A program made the translations under genes and the position numbers. Shown here piece by piece: positions 44,326-56,929 of a DNA stretch of 64,000 nt. Under the pieces are notes generated by a model that did no database searches, had not been told where the DNA came from, and was given only the letters and a program-made list of their open reading frames with translations. The stretch is from Planococcus citri (taxonomy: Eukaryota; Arthropoda; Insecta; Hemiptera; Pseudococcidae), in NCBI RefSeq assembly GCF_950023065.1, contig NC_088677.1, forward strand, positions 21,907,230-21,971,229, read 5' to 3'. The stretch's first letter is position 1; each line of letters begins with the position of its first letter.

Positions 44326-45867
44326 TGTAGAAAGACCGTTCACTTTTTCCTAATCGTGAATTGTTGTCTGATTTGATTTCCAAGTGATTCATATCTTTGA
44401 TCAGCGATTCAGTTGTTTCTATGACTAAAAATGCACATTTTTTAGTACTCGTATTTCCCTATTAAATGTCTCTCTCTGAATTTAGCTCAGATAAGATATC
44501 TTGTCACTTTCTGATTCGATTCAAGTTCATTTTCGTTAGGTGAATGTAATGAGATTCTTTTCCTCATACACCGAGACATCGAAGAAAGACGGATAACAAT
44601 GCAGCAAATATTTCGATTAGATAATTCTCTCTATTAGAATGGAATTTCCATTCAGGTAACACCATGTCTTTATAGTATACGACGCGGTGAATACCTATTG
44701 GAAAACTTCTGCCAGTGAAACTCATTCTGTCATCTCTTGCACATCGTATCCTCACATAATAAGCTACTCGTCTCGTACATGGATCGTATACTCAGCTTTC
44801 TAGCACGTTCACCTTGTGTATTATGTATACAATAAAATCATGTAGATGTACGAACTGTTCTTGTATCGTATGATGACGGCGTTAAGTTGAGTATGAGTAC
44901 ATAGACGTATTATTTTTTCAAAACGATAGCGAAGCATTTTCATAACAAACATACCTACGCTCGGTTCTGGCTCTTGATGCACTAGAGTATAGTTTTCTCT
45001 TCATGAACCATGGCGCCATAGAGGACTCGGTTTATTTATTGTAACGTACCTCCGCGCTTCTCGCCTCATGTACACAAAGTACAGACTACAAATCTCATAA
45101 ATACATATCTAGTACCGAGTGTATGTACATATGTGTAATGTAATGTACATACATGAATTTAATAATGGAGGAAAAGAAAAATATCTTCCCAGTGCAGAGA
45201 TGTGTACCAAAGTTCTCATAAATCGTCACCTATCCATAAATATTTCAAAGAAGAGCTAGCTAGTTGCCTTTTTTGTGTAAAGTTACTCACCACGATACTA
45301 GGAATAGTTTCCTCTGTATCAACTACTGGCACTGGCACCGGTAGCTGCAGTTCAAATCGCCCATATAGTCTTTACTCTTCAACACTTAATAAATTCAACC
45401 ATTCGAACTGATCGTCTGTTGGAAAAAAATTGCTCGTTAAAAATAACGCGCAATTTATTTCGTATACGAGGAATTTCCTTCATCCTATTTTGGTCCAATA
45501 AGTACTTATTATTTCTCACTTAGCACTTATGAAAAAGGCTCCTGAGGGGAAAAGAGCGCAAGAGTATGGTATTGGAAGACGGCCATGTATACGCGCAAAG
45601 ATTCGTTAACCCTCTTCGAATTGCTCAAGTACATAAGTCTGACTCACAGTGAGGCAGTAGTGGTGATGGATTAATCGCGGTAACGAGATTTACTCGTATC
45701 TCGAAACTGCACCAGACTGGGAAGTCTCTTCGAGGCATAGGCGATCTGTACTTCATTTGTCGCTAATAAAAGCCAAGCACGTACAAGTGACGAAATAAAA
45801 ATCCCCGTTAGAACGTACCTACCCTTCTTGGATCGCCCACCGTGGTTGTCTCGAATTAACCCCTTGA
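44326..45867. other. Unique-looking non-coding stretch
   Basis: CpG-containing sequence with no repeats of note. Open frames up to 69 codons have no domains. Confidence 0.5.
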
Positions 45868-46470
45868 TCACGTATATATACGAGTATAAGAAAGTATACG
45901 CAAAGCGCCAATTCTTCGGTACAGATTTGTCTTGGTAATTACTCGAGTAGTCCCTTGAGCTACGTGCGAGATGACCCCTTCACTTCTGTCTCCCTTATTG
46001 CCCTCGAAGCACTTTATTTTCTTTGTACGGCTGCTGGGTGTGGAGATCGTATTGTTTTTCGAATTAGTTGTACCGAGGTCTTCGATTCGACGCGAGTTAC
46101 CTTCGGCTGAATGCTGAATGGAATTCGAGTTGCAGTTTCGTGTAAATACGAGTACGAGTAGATGTGAAAAGGGTTCGTGAAAAATTTCTGGTTGGAAGTT
46201 TGTGATTGAGGAAATCACGTTAATGTTGAAGTGTGTGTCAAGGGGCTGCTTGTGAGGTCTTCCATTCTTTTTTTCATGTAAGGAGAGGTGTTTTTGTGTG
46301 TTTTGAATCAGATATGAAATTCTACATTTTTTCCGGGCAAGTTGAACGAGTTTTTCGATGACAAAACGTACAAAAATTGATGAAATGCTAATTTTCAGAA
46401 TTTTCCCAACATTTACCGCTCCCCCCCAGTTTTTTTGAAAATCCTGGAGCTTCATTATTGCAATCTTCAT
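45868..46470 (-). CDS. 200-codon open frame of unknown status
   Basis: This is the longest open frame in the window. The product would be Lys/Ser/Asn/Thr/Arg-rich in its second half (about residues 115-170), with a hydrophobic stretch near residues 25-45 (KILKISISSIFVRFVIEKLV). I recognise no domain, signal peptide or repeat, and there is no nearby gene. The 3' two thirds lie in CpG-containing unique sequence; the 5' end runs into a C-tract and T-rich sequence. In a genome of this composition a chance frame of 200 codons is uncommon but not remarkable over 64 kb and six frames. Confidence 0.12.
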   Translation of the reverse strand: MKIAIMKLQDFQKNWGGAVNVGKILKISISSIFVRFVIEKLVQLARKKCRISYLIQNTQKHLSLHEKKNGRPHKQPLDTHFNINVISSITNFQPEIFHEPFSHLLVLVFTRNCNSNSIQHSAEGNSRRIEDLGTTNSKNNTISTPSSRTKKIKCFEGNKGDRSEGVISHVAQGTTRVITKTNLYRRIGALRILSYTRIYT

Positions 46471-46614
46471 TTAGGCTTGACGAACATTTCTTGATGATAT
46501 TTCGCTGACTTTATCAGAAAACTAATTTTGTTTTTAATTAATGTTTGGAAAATCTGGAAAATCGAGAAAATTAGTCTAAAAAACCGATTAAAGTCAAATA
46601 GGTAGTCCGACATA

Positions 46615-46870
46615 CGACTATAGGAATAATTGCACCCCCCCCCCCTCCACCCCGATCCTCTGGGACAACTTTTTTCATAACGGGAACATCCTAAAAAAAC
46701 ATTTTAAAGTCAGCTTGTCAAATAAAAAGTTGGTCTTATTAACAAAATGGTGACTATTTTACTCGACAAAAAAATCGAAAATTTTCTCCCTCTCCAGTTT
46801 GCCCAATTTCGACCAGGCTCATATCAAAAAAAAATCCTCTGACCTCTTCCACTATCTTTATTTGTTTTTT
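46615..46870. repeat. Dispersed repeat B, copy 2
   Basis: Diverged partner of 22485-22710: a C-tract, then 'ccgatcctctgggacaacttttttcata', 'aaaacatttt' and 'acaaaatggtgactattttac'. Only short words are conserved. Confidence 0.45.
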
Positions 46871-49800
46871 TTTTTGTGAGTAGTTGATAGATAAGTATTT
46901 GAAAGATCTGGAAAATTGGTTTTGGAAAACTAGTCAAATTGCGAAAGTCATTTTTCTAAAGAATTGGACTCTGTGCCTGAGTATTTTTTCATTCCGAAGA
47001 GAAACGTCCTCTCACTATTTTGATTAAATTTTGTCCAAAAGAAATTGAAAACTATGTGACATGTTATTTGTAATGTTTTCTGTAGTGCTAATTTCAATTC
47101 ACTTTTTCGAAACTGGGAAAACTTGAGAAATCTTGTGGTTTTTTAGAGGCACCGATTTCGAATTTCAACTTCCTTTTTTTTGGTATGAGCCTCCCTCCCC
47201 TCCACCTTATGATAAGCTTCCAAATTCCGAGAGAGAAAAAAATGAAAAATTCGTGGAAAGATTAGAGAAATTGTATCAAAATTTGGCAATATGTATTCAC
47301 GAAAAATTCATTGAATGGCATTAAAATAGGTACTTAAAAAGAACTAAAATTATTGAAAATTGGCCCAAAGCTGATAAAATTACACGAAAATTTGCCTAAA
47401 TTCAGCGAAAACTGCATAAAATTCCCATTAAAGTGTGTTGAAAATTACATAAAAATTACTTGAAAAACATTGAAATCATGGAAGGATTACCGAAAAATGA
47501 TATTTTGGCAAAATTCTACGATACATCAAAAATAAATAAAAATTACTCAAAACTTCGTTTGAAAATTTAAAATGGCATAAGAACACATTCAAAAGTGTTA
47601 AAATCAATTTTAAATACCAAAAAAAAACCTGAAAAAATTTCATCATTAAAATTTCTCAACATTTTTTCATTTGCACAAATACCTACCAAAGAAAACATTT
47701 TAAAAATAAAATGAAAACACGAATAAAAAAGGCATTAAAAATATTAAAAATGATCAGAAATTAAGAAAAGTTGACAAAATATAGCAAAAAATTGAATAAA
47801 ATATTATTGAAATATGATTAGAATGTCATAATATTTCAACAATTTGTTGCGTAATTTTTGCCCTCCTCCACCCACTTTTGAAATAAAACGATTAAAGAAG
47901 TTCTTATATAGAACATTTTCTCAAAAAATTATAGTTTTCGTGGCTTCTATTTCTCGTGTTGGAAAATAAAAAATCAAATTTTCAATCACCCTTCTCCCTC
48001 TCCCTCGAAAAAAGATCAAAAAAAAATTAAAGTATAAGATTTTTTGGTGACGAAAATCTACAATTTTTGAAGTTCTCTGTTCAAAGTTTCAAAATTGCAG
48101 AAAAACATGCTGAGTAAAATCCAAATGAATTGAGCTAAAATATATATTATTTTGTTTCAAAATTATGCCTATTTCAATCTTTACCTTCTCATTTCAAAAG
48201 TATGTACTCGTATAAATTACGATGATTTTTTTTTTCAAACGAAGCAGGAATAATCGTTTCTAAATTTCTCCTTATACTCTTCCCCCTCTCCTCGAAAAAA
48301 ATGACACTGCTGATAATAAAGCTGATCTCGTTGAATCCATTTTCTACTTTCTTGATTTTTATTTCAATTTTTAAAAAATACGAGTATCAGAACTTTGAGC
48401 TTATTCGGAAAGCGTTTAATTATTGTGAACGAGAAATCTTTAATTTTTATGATATATTTTCGAAATAATTTTATAATAATTTTTTGCAAGCTTTCGTCGA
48501 ATTTTAGGCAAAAAATGAGACTCTTCTTAGAAAAATTCACTAAAACTGTAAAAATCATCCTGAAGCTTTGAAAGGCATAAAAAATACGCGACTTAAATTT
48601 TTGAAAATTGTAAACCGCCCTCGAGCAAAAAACGTAAAATTGGTAAGATTTAATTTTCAATACTTTCATTCAGAAAAATTTTCTTTTCACCAAAGAAAAA
48701 AAAAATCATCATTAGGTATTACAAACTTTTTTCAACTCACTACGTAAAATAATTCACCAGACGTAGAAAAAAACTTGAAAAAATCAGCTGATTAGATGAT
48801 GAATCACGATAGTTAGAAAAATTTGCTTCTGGATACATACAATTGGCATGAGTCATTAACATTTAAAATTTGTTTCACAGATAACCTTACTCTTAGGTGT
48901 AATAATCTTCACTTTCTATTAAAACGAGTCTAACGTCGTGCTTATTGAAATATTTACATAGTAAAGGTAAAAATCGTTCTCAATACTGTATTTTTCCTCG
49001 AGATATTAAGTCTATGAGTCAGCTTCCTATAAGCCTTATAGTTACTCGCACATGAAGAATATATCACTGCACAGTGCAGAATATTATAGGTACAGGCACA
49101 CAGGCCATGGCCGCAGGGCGACTATTACACAATGATTATATGCCCAATGGCCTATTTCAAATCACAATGAGCAATCTGCACATATTGAAGGTCACGCTGT
49201 ACGATTCGGTGTAGGTACCTATCGTAAATTGGACAATTGTAAAAAAAAAGTATATGTAGTTTGGTCGAGGAGAGCCAGGACTCGAGAAACAATCGAAATG
49301 TATCATTTATAACGATAAATGACGCGTATATATGTGAGATCATGAGTAATACATATTACCTAGGATATTGCACAGGGCCAGGGGTTACCTAGGAGGCCTC
49401 AGGTAACGAGTTTTTAACTACTGTACGCGGATTTGGCCGCAGTGCCTGCTTATGATACGTCATTAATTACACCGAGTGCCCGTTTGAAAATTATCATCGA
49501 GCTATGGCGATAGCGAGTTAATTTTCTAAGAACTTCGTTAAGTCGATTTTAGGTGATTTTTTTTCTTCACTTCTAGGTTTTTCCCCTTTGGTCTTCAGCT
49601 CGCCCTCACCTCTGTTCGCTGTTCGCGACCAAGAGAGAGAGAGAAAGAGAATTCTGTGAAGAATGAAATTTTTTATCGTCAAGCGTAACAACAGGTGATA
49701 TGATTTGTTGTGGAAGTGACTTACCACAACATTATTTTGTGGTTTGTAATACCGAAATGAGTTGTTTTTTCTCGTACACTCTACGCTATTACCTTCATAC

Positions 49801-49879
49801 TCGAATAAATACAAAGTGTTTTTTTTTCCTCTCTTATTATTCTTCTTCTTTATACTCGCGTCTATTATTACGACGATCG
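46871..49879. other. AT-rich then unique non-coding stretch
   Basis: 47.3-47.9 kb is A-rich with recurring 'gaaaattacataaaaatt' words. 48.8 kb onward is less repetitive. A 146-codon minus-strand frame (49518-49958) is Lys/Asn-rich without motifs and overlaps the candidate exon on the other strand, so I do not call it. Confidence 0.45.
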
Positions 49880-49966
49880 ATGGATAAAGAGAAGAGCGAA
49901 CCATACAGATGGAATGCTCCTTACCTGCTTCCTCCTCCACCACTTCTACCATCGCCATCTTTCCAG
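49880..49966 (+). CDS. Candidate first coding exon (weak)
   Basis: An ATG at 49880 opens exactly 29 codons, MDKEKSEPYRWNAPYLLPPP and then LLPSPSFQ, ending at a consensus donor CAG|GTACCT (49964-49970). Composition (charged N-terminus, then a proline-rich tail) is less T/A-driven than other frames here. No upstream in-frame exon, no branch/acceptor partner and no homologue are recognised, so it may be chance. Confidence 0.18.
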
Positions 49967-50227
49967 GTACCTATATTTTTCGCGTTCGTTTCGAATATGG
50001 ACCTCGTACCTCTACAAAAGGTATGCAATGTACTCGTACTTTCCAGATGTGTGAATCGAATTCTCCCATAAGATGAATTATTCATCGACCAAACGACCAA
50101 CCAATCGATTCTTGTACTCGTATCGAAATATGTACTATGAAGGCGAAAGGCGCCCCAGCCTAAGACGCACACGCTTTTCCAAAGTATTAAGGCTTGTCTC
50201 GGCGATTTTTTTCACTCTCATTTTGTT

Positions 50228-50248
50228 CGTCGTCGTCGTCGTCGTTCA
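50228..50248. repeat. (GTC)n microsatellite
   Basis: Seven uninterrupted gtc/cgt units in unique sequence. Confidence 0.8.
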
Positions 50249-50939
50249 TTAGCACATGTATAACTAGTACAATGTGGGAACTTATCTATGTACAAAAGTG
50301 TAGGATGTTTAATAAATTAATCTAGATAATTATTAGCGCTGCACTTGAAGTAATTTCCAACTGGTTTCTCAATACATACCATATCCGAGTATTTACTATT
50401 TACCATTTCAAGTGATCGCTCAATGACGACCGCCCAGCCGACAATTCTCGTATTTTTCACCACAGCCTTAAGGTGTAATATAGGCGACGACTCGACTGTA
50501 TCTACTGTGCCCTGTGCCGGGTATTTTTAAACTGTAACAAGTTGAATGTATCCGAGGAATGCGATGCAATTGCGGGGGAAAAGCGAAAGGATATTTGTCG
50601 CGATGAATATTTCATCAGTTTTGCACAATCAACTCTGCAAAGGCGGTTGCCTTCTTGCTGGATGCATTGTTCGATTATTGTATGAAGCACCTTTTTGGTG
50701 GGTTTTGTAGAAGGTTCGAAAAAATTAGATGTACGAGACGATTTTTTATACGCAAATGAAAGGTACATTTTCGAAGCATCGATTTTTCATGTAAATGTTG
50801 AGAAAAGGACGAGCAAGGTGTCTGAAAATCAAGCGAAAGGTTTAATAAATTAAAGTAATCTTGATGATCTTTGAAAAAAAAAATGTATGTACATGCGAGG
50901 ACCCTTTCGTCGTCTTTGGAAAAAAAAATCCTTGCAGTG

Positions 50940-51910
50940 TGTAAAAAAAGGTTGGTAAATCATTGGTAATTTTTGGAAAATATTCATTTTTTTTTTTGTA
51001 AATTACAAAAAATATTTTTGACTAGTTTAATATTATGATAGTTTGAGATAAATTGCAAGTTATTAATTACCAATTTTTTTTGTAAATTACCGAATTCTCT
51101 AAAGGAAAATTATGGGTAAATTTCGGTAATTTAAAGGTAATTTTTCGACTTGCAATCTTTGATAAATTACAAGTTATTTTTGGTAAATTGCGGGTAATTT
51201 TTAGGAAAATAAGGTAAGGTTGCGGGTTAATTTCGTGATCGCTTGTGTTCGTCAAATAACAAAGGCCAAGATTGGATTTTCTGCATAAAATGTTATTTTT
51301 GGTCACATGTCGCTTGTGATGCCGCATATTCGAAGATAAACGAAAATATGTTTGTACATCATGTTTACATGACATGTGTTGAGGTAGATTTAATACATAC
51401 ATACGTAATAATACTCCATTACGCTTAAAAAACGTTTTGCATTCAAGTTTTCAGTCATTTTAGTGGTTTTTTAGTGGTGGGCGATATTAGGCACCACTTT
51501 GGAAAAATTTTAATTTTGACATTTTTTACTTAAAAATTCACTGGCTTCCCCCTAATGTAAATTTTGATCTGAAATTTTGGCCAGTCATAGCTAAAGGATG
51601 GGAGTACACCCCTACTTGGTTACATTTCAGTTTTTTCAATTTTAAGTGTCCCATTTTTGAGGTCAACAAAAAGTGGGTCATATTAGGCGCCTTTATCTTA
51701 CTTAAAATTACAAATAATTTTAATTAGCTTAATTTATGATACTTTAAGATACAGGTTATTTTTTGGCAAATTGTAGGAAATTTCTGGTTTTAAAGGAAAA
51801 TTATCTGTCATTTTTGGTAAATTACGGGTAATTTTTGGTAATTTACGGGTAATTTTTTGGAGAATACAGAATTAATTTTAGTGAATTACTGGTAACTTTT
51901 GGTAACTATT
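50940..51910. repeat. Degenerate GGTAATTTTTGGTAAATTAC repeat
   Basis: Words of the ggtaatttttggtaaattac type recur at 50955-51220 and 51720-51910 on both orientations. Open frames here show 'NLPKIT'-like repeats that merely reflect this unit. The intervening 51430-51710 contains the paired words 'gatattaggcaccactttgg' and 'catattaggcgcc'. Confidence 0.6.
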
Positions 51911-52942
51911 TCAACTTGTTTGAACGAAGTTTTACGTACAAGTAGATAATTCTATGTCAATTGCTATGCAATTTTATCGGTTATTACTTTTTGGTGACAT
52001 TTAATCATTTTAATTCTTTTTTTGGGGGGAGAAGGTCATAAGTATCATTTAAATGCGTTTTTAACCATGTTTTATGTAATTTTTGCAGAGTTTTGTCAAA
52101 TTTGACTGAAATTTTGTTAATTTTTGGTAATTTAAAATTATTTTAATCTTTTTCTAAAAGTGTTTTTATGGTACATATATTTAAAAAAATGTTTTAATTA
52201 AGTCTTATGGGATTTTCAGTTTACTGTACCTCTACCTATGTAGGTATTGAAACATTATTCGAGCAAGGTTTCTTGATGAAATCATCAAACTATTAGATTT
52301 GATTTTTATTGAATCACCTTTTTCAACTTTGAAAAGTTGGATTTTTTAATGGTTTGTCAACATTGCGAAATTTTTAGTCTTCAATCAAAATTATTATAAC
52401 TTTTCCATTGCTACTTTTTTCAAATTTGAGATTTTTCAAAATTTTGTGCTTTTTTTATAACTTTTTTTGAATTTGATATTAAAAATGTTTTTTTTCTTAT
52501 TTTATTACTTGTGAGGACTCTTAATCTGTACTTGGAACTTAAAGGTTGTCTAAGAGGTCCTAACAGGTCTTGCAAGAAATTGAAAAGTCTTTCATTATTC
52601 CACCATTTAGTGGTAAAAATGAGAAAAATGCAGAAAAAGGCTTGAATTTGATTCAGAGGTTTTGCTTTTTAAAATTTAAAATCATTGAAAATGTTTTTAC
52701 CTGTCTTCAATTCACTGTTTAGGGTAGAAATATTTTGGATTTTGGTGCAAAAAAAGCTGTGAAAAAGCTCAATTTGGTAAACTTGCTACATATGATTTTT
52801 TTATCTGAAATTTTTGCACTTCGGCACTTACTAAGGTTTAAAAAATTTAAAGCGTTCTCTTCAACTCAAATCTTGAGAGGATGAAAAAAATGGAGGGGGG
52901 GATAAAAATCGGAAAACCGTAAATTTTGACAATGCTTTTAGA
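51911..52942. other. AT-rich non-coding stretch
   Basis: T-rich sequence without recognisable gene or clear repeat unit. Confidence 0.5.
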
Positions 52943-53235
52943 GCAGGGTGTCTAACGGTCATGAAAGTGATGAGAAGTCATGAATTTTGCTCGAAACAGT
53001 CTAGAAAATTTTTTAAAACACCCATAAAATTGAAAAAAAAACAAAAAATCAAAAAATCAGAAAATTATTTTTGATCATGTAAAAAATGGCAAACACTGTT
53101 CGATTTCCTCGCAGTTTCAAGTTGGGTATTTATTTATTGGGGGGGGGGGGGATTTTATTGCCTGCGGTAAAAATGTGAAAAATAGGTCATGAAAAAGTCA
53201 AATTTTTTGTTTGGGAGTTTAGTTAGACACTCTGC
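52943..53235. mobile_element. MITE with GCAGGGTGTCTAAC inverted ends
   Basis: The left end GCAGGGTGTCTAAC and the complement of the right end (GCAGAGTGTCTAAC) match at 13 of 14 bases. The left interior has 'gtcatgaaagtgatgagaag' and the right interior 'aggtcatgaaaaagtcaa'. A G12 tract is present near 53140. No clear target duplication and no coding capacity. A partial relative lies at 8171-8255. Confidence 0.65.
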
Positions 53236-53423
53236 AGAGGTAAGGGGAGGGAGGCATTGGGAAATACGGTGCTGAAAATCCTGCACAAATTCCGAAACAA
53301 TTGAATAAAAATTTCGCATTTTGACTTGGATTACGTTGAATATTTTGTCAAACACTCTGTGCTTTCTGAATTCAAAAAATCAACCAATAATCTCAAATTT
53401 GCAAGTTTCCAGTACTTCTTGAC

Positions 53424-53444
53424 AAAAAAAAAAAAAAAAAAAAA
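53424..53444. repeat. A21 homopolymer
   Basis: Uninterrupted adenine run in AT-rich sequence. No adjoining retrogene or SINE body is recognised. Confidence 0.8.
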
Positions 53445-55830
53445 TGCGTTTTTACACAAAATCGAACAATGCTGGAAATCTGCACACATCCGTAGGTAGG
53501 TACACGAAGCTGCGTATTTCGAAGTCTCAGCTCTAGGTCCAATCACCCTCCATGTACACATACCATACTATACAAGAATGCACCATACTTTACCTATAGG
53601 TACCAAAAACACGAACGTAATTTCATTAGGAATGGCACACGGATGCGGTTGAAATCGCCTGAGACACGAGTAAACTGGAAAAAGTGGCCATTTTTCGCGT
53701 ATTTACACTCTTCTTGTCGATGCTAAGGTGGTAAAGGTTACGTCGAGAAAAAAAAAGAGGGACCGTGGGAGTCTCCAAGGAATACGAAATAAAAAGAGGG
53801 TGAACGTCGGTCTCGGCGCCGTCGTCGGTTCAGTGATCAATCGATAAAGAAAATATGTACTTGCAAAAGCTCTCAGATTATGCCGACCTTCACCTATAGG
53901 ACTACGTACGTAGATCATTTATCTCTCTTAAAATATCAGCTTAATACTCGAGTTTTGGTGTTTCGTGCTCACGTGCACCATTTGAACCGTGCAATTGCCT
54001 CAAAGAGTCGAGTAAACTGATTGCGGAAGTGTTAATGGTCAAAGTGTATAAGGCAGGCAGCCAACAACGTTGCTTATTTCATTAGCATAATATTTTCGAA
54101 CCGTAAACGCGAAGGAAGCGATGAAAGGTTGATTGAGATTCTTATAATGGATACGGATTTACGACGACGACGGCTCCTGCGAGCTTTTGTCTTTTTGTAG
54201 TACACGTTTAAAAAAGGGTGGAAATTTTGATTTTTGCATATAAATTGGTATTCGATTGGGAAAAAAAGGTGGTATTGTCGTCCAAAGCTACGTCGTCGTG
54301 GGGAGATGTACGTACGATAACACTGCGGTATTTTGTATTAGATGGCGAATTGGGCTGAGAAAATTGCCCAGGAGCAGGAGGCAGAAGGCAGGAGTTTGGA
54401 CAAATTGGTGAGTCAACGTTATTAGTATTCTTGTAATGGAAAAAAGTGAAAGTCTGCTGCGAGACGGAATATAAATTTCCATCGAGTTTTGTTCGTTTTT
54501 ACGTATAATAAAGGAAACACCAACGAACGACTACGTGCTGTAGCCAGAGCTATAGGATAGGGTGAAGAAACACAGGAAAGCCAAAGGTGCAGTGGTATTA
54601 ATAGGGTGGCATTTTTCAACGCTACGTGTAAAAATATACGATTGTCAAAGTCCCATGATATGGGTAGGGAGGGAGAGGGAGGAGAAGGTAATTTTGTAAC
54701 TTTTTCTCAAACACTATATTCGAGGAAAAGGTAAATAAATATTAATATAGATAATGCATTTTTTCTGTACGTTGGTACGTTTGTACAAGCAAGTATCGTG
54801 TTTGTCCTCACCTCCTCGTCCTCTTCTGGTACCCAGACCTAGGGTTTTCTGTGTCAAGTGATAGAGGTATACTGGTTGGTGGTACATTATGAGTATAATA
54901 TATCATGCACACCGTATCGTAGTTTATTCTCAACTGCTGCACTGTGCTCAGTGCACATAGAGTAACGATGGTGTAAATAACGTAATAATAACTAGTATAC
55001 CCGAAGTTTACTTAAGCCAATAAAATTTCAATAATAAAAGCAACTCGACCGGAGATGGTTTGACTGCAGAGCTAGAATACGAGTATAAGAGTATAAATCG
55101 GCAGCAGTCAAGGAGCTGAGGCAATCTATAACGACTCAATTGTAATATTGCCTCTTGTTTACATTACATACTATTGACACGCGCTCAAGGCTAAACACAC
55201 ATTATTCTTTTGAAAATATCACAAATAATGAAGGGATATAGGCCGATAATCTATGCACCCCTTTTCGCTCGGCTACGTGTTCAGAATCTAGTTCTAGTAT
55301 TGAAAACGTGGCACGGTCAAAGGGCTTTCTTATATGCGTATAGATAACAGGAAGGAAATCCTGCGACGATGGTACGTATCGATAACGTAATGTCTGTGTC
55401 GAGCTTTTTGAGTTCGAGGTGTCTAATAGTGAGCTGTGTGGATAAATTGTTCGAATTTGCGAGGTGTCTGGCTTGATGGGAAAATATTTACGTATACGAG
55501 TTGTCAATCACCTTTGGAATAGTTGAATCACTCGATGGTGAAAATATCATTAGGTAGTAGCGAATACTTGTCGCCTCGAGGTATTTCGGATTCTATTTTT
55601 GAACCCGAGCGGCGTGTTTATTTTATCGGTAATGAAATATCGCAATTTGTATCGTAGGCTGAGGCGCGGTGAAATGAAGGCGGATATAATGGTCATTCAT
55701 CATTATCGCCTTCTTGTTGAAATAATAACGAGACGAAACACGAGCGATTTTTTTTTGCGAAGTGTTCCTGTCGAATTTTCCATTCAGAAGAGGGTTTCTT
55801 CTATCGTTGGATGAGTTTTGAAACGAATCG
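53445..55830. other. Unique-looking non-coding stretch
   Basis: CpG-containing sequence directly upstream of palindrome array 2. No gene is supported; open frames reach 101 codons without domains. Confidence 0.5.
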
Positions 55831-55834
55831 TTCG

Positions 55835-56850
55835 TGAACGAAAATCATTCTTGGGTGAATCGTGGACCAACAGTTGGACTAGACGTATTTGTCAACGGTT
55901 TTAGATAATTTGTTGTTGGAAGATAAAAATGGTTCGAATCGTTCGCGAACGATTTTTTTGGGAAAGAATCGTTCGCGAACGAAAATCATTCTTGAATGAA
56001 TCGTGGAGACGTGGACGAACAATTGGACGTATTTGTTTTGTCAAGGTTTTTAGATGATTTGTTGTTGAAGGAAAAAATGGTTCGAATCGTTCACGAACGA
56101 TTTTTTGGGAAAGAACCGTTCGCGAACGAAAATAATTCTTGGATGAATCGTGAATCGTGGACCATCAGTTGGACTGGACGTATTTGACGACGTTTTTAGA
56201 TCATTTTTTGTTGGAGGATACAAATGGTTCGAATCGTTCACAAACGATTTTTTTTGGGAAAGAATCGTTCGCGAACGAAAATCATTCTTGGATGAATCGT
56301 GGAGACGTGGACTAACAGTTGGACGTATTTGTCAAGGTTTTTAGATAAATTGTTGTTGGAGGATAAAAATGATTCGAATCGTTCGCGAACGATTTTTTTG
56401 AGAAAGAATCGTTCGCGAACGAAATTGTTCTTGAATGAAAATCGTCAAAATTGGACCAACATTTGGATGTATTTTTCAACGTTTTTAGGTAATTTTTTGT
56501 TGAAGGAAAAAATGGTTCGAATCGTTCGCGAACGATTTTTTGGGAAAGAATCGTTCGCGAACGAAAATAATTCTTGGATGAATCGTGAACCAACAGTTGT
56601 TGGACGTATTTATCAACGTTTTTAACTTTTTAGATGATCTATTGTTGGAGGCAAAAAAATGGTTCGAATCGTTCGCGAACGATTATTTTGGGAAAGAATC
56701 GTTCGCGAACGAAAATCATTCTTTGATGAATTGTGGACCAACAGGTGGATGCATTTGTCAATGTTTTTAGATAATGTTTTGTTGGAGGAAAAAATGATTC
56801 GAATCGTTCGCGAACGATTATTTTGGGAAAGAATCGTTCGCGAACGAAGT
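55835..56850. repeat. Palindrome array 2a: paired palindromes, period about 135-150 bp
   Basis: Seven units each carry two copies of TCGTTCGCGAACGA (or a one-base variant) separated by 'ttttttgggaaagaa'. Pairs start near 55939, 56087, 56235, 56379, 56522, 56669 and 56803. The connecting spacer 'cattcttggatgaatcgtgg...caacagttggacgtatttgtcaa...gttgttggaggaaaaaatggttc' is conserved. Flanking gttcgaa before the first palindrome lengthens the symmetric region. Arg/Phe-rich open frames (…RERFF…) on both strands derive from the palindromes. Confidence 0.9.
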
Positions 56851-56929
56851 GAATAAAAGTAATTAGTACATATTTTTGAACGAAGGATATTTTTCTACAG
56901 AATGAAATTTCTAAATTATTCTTGATAAT

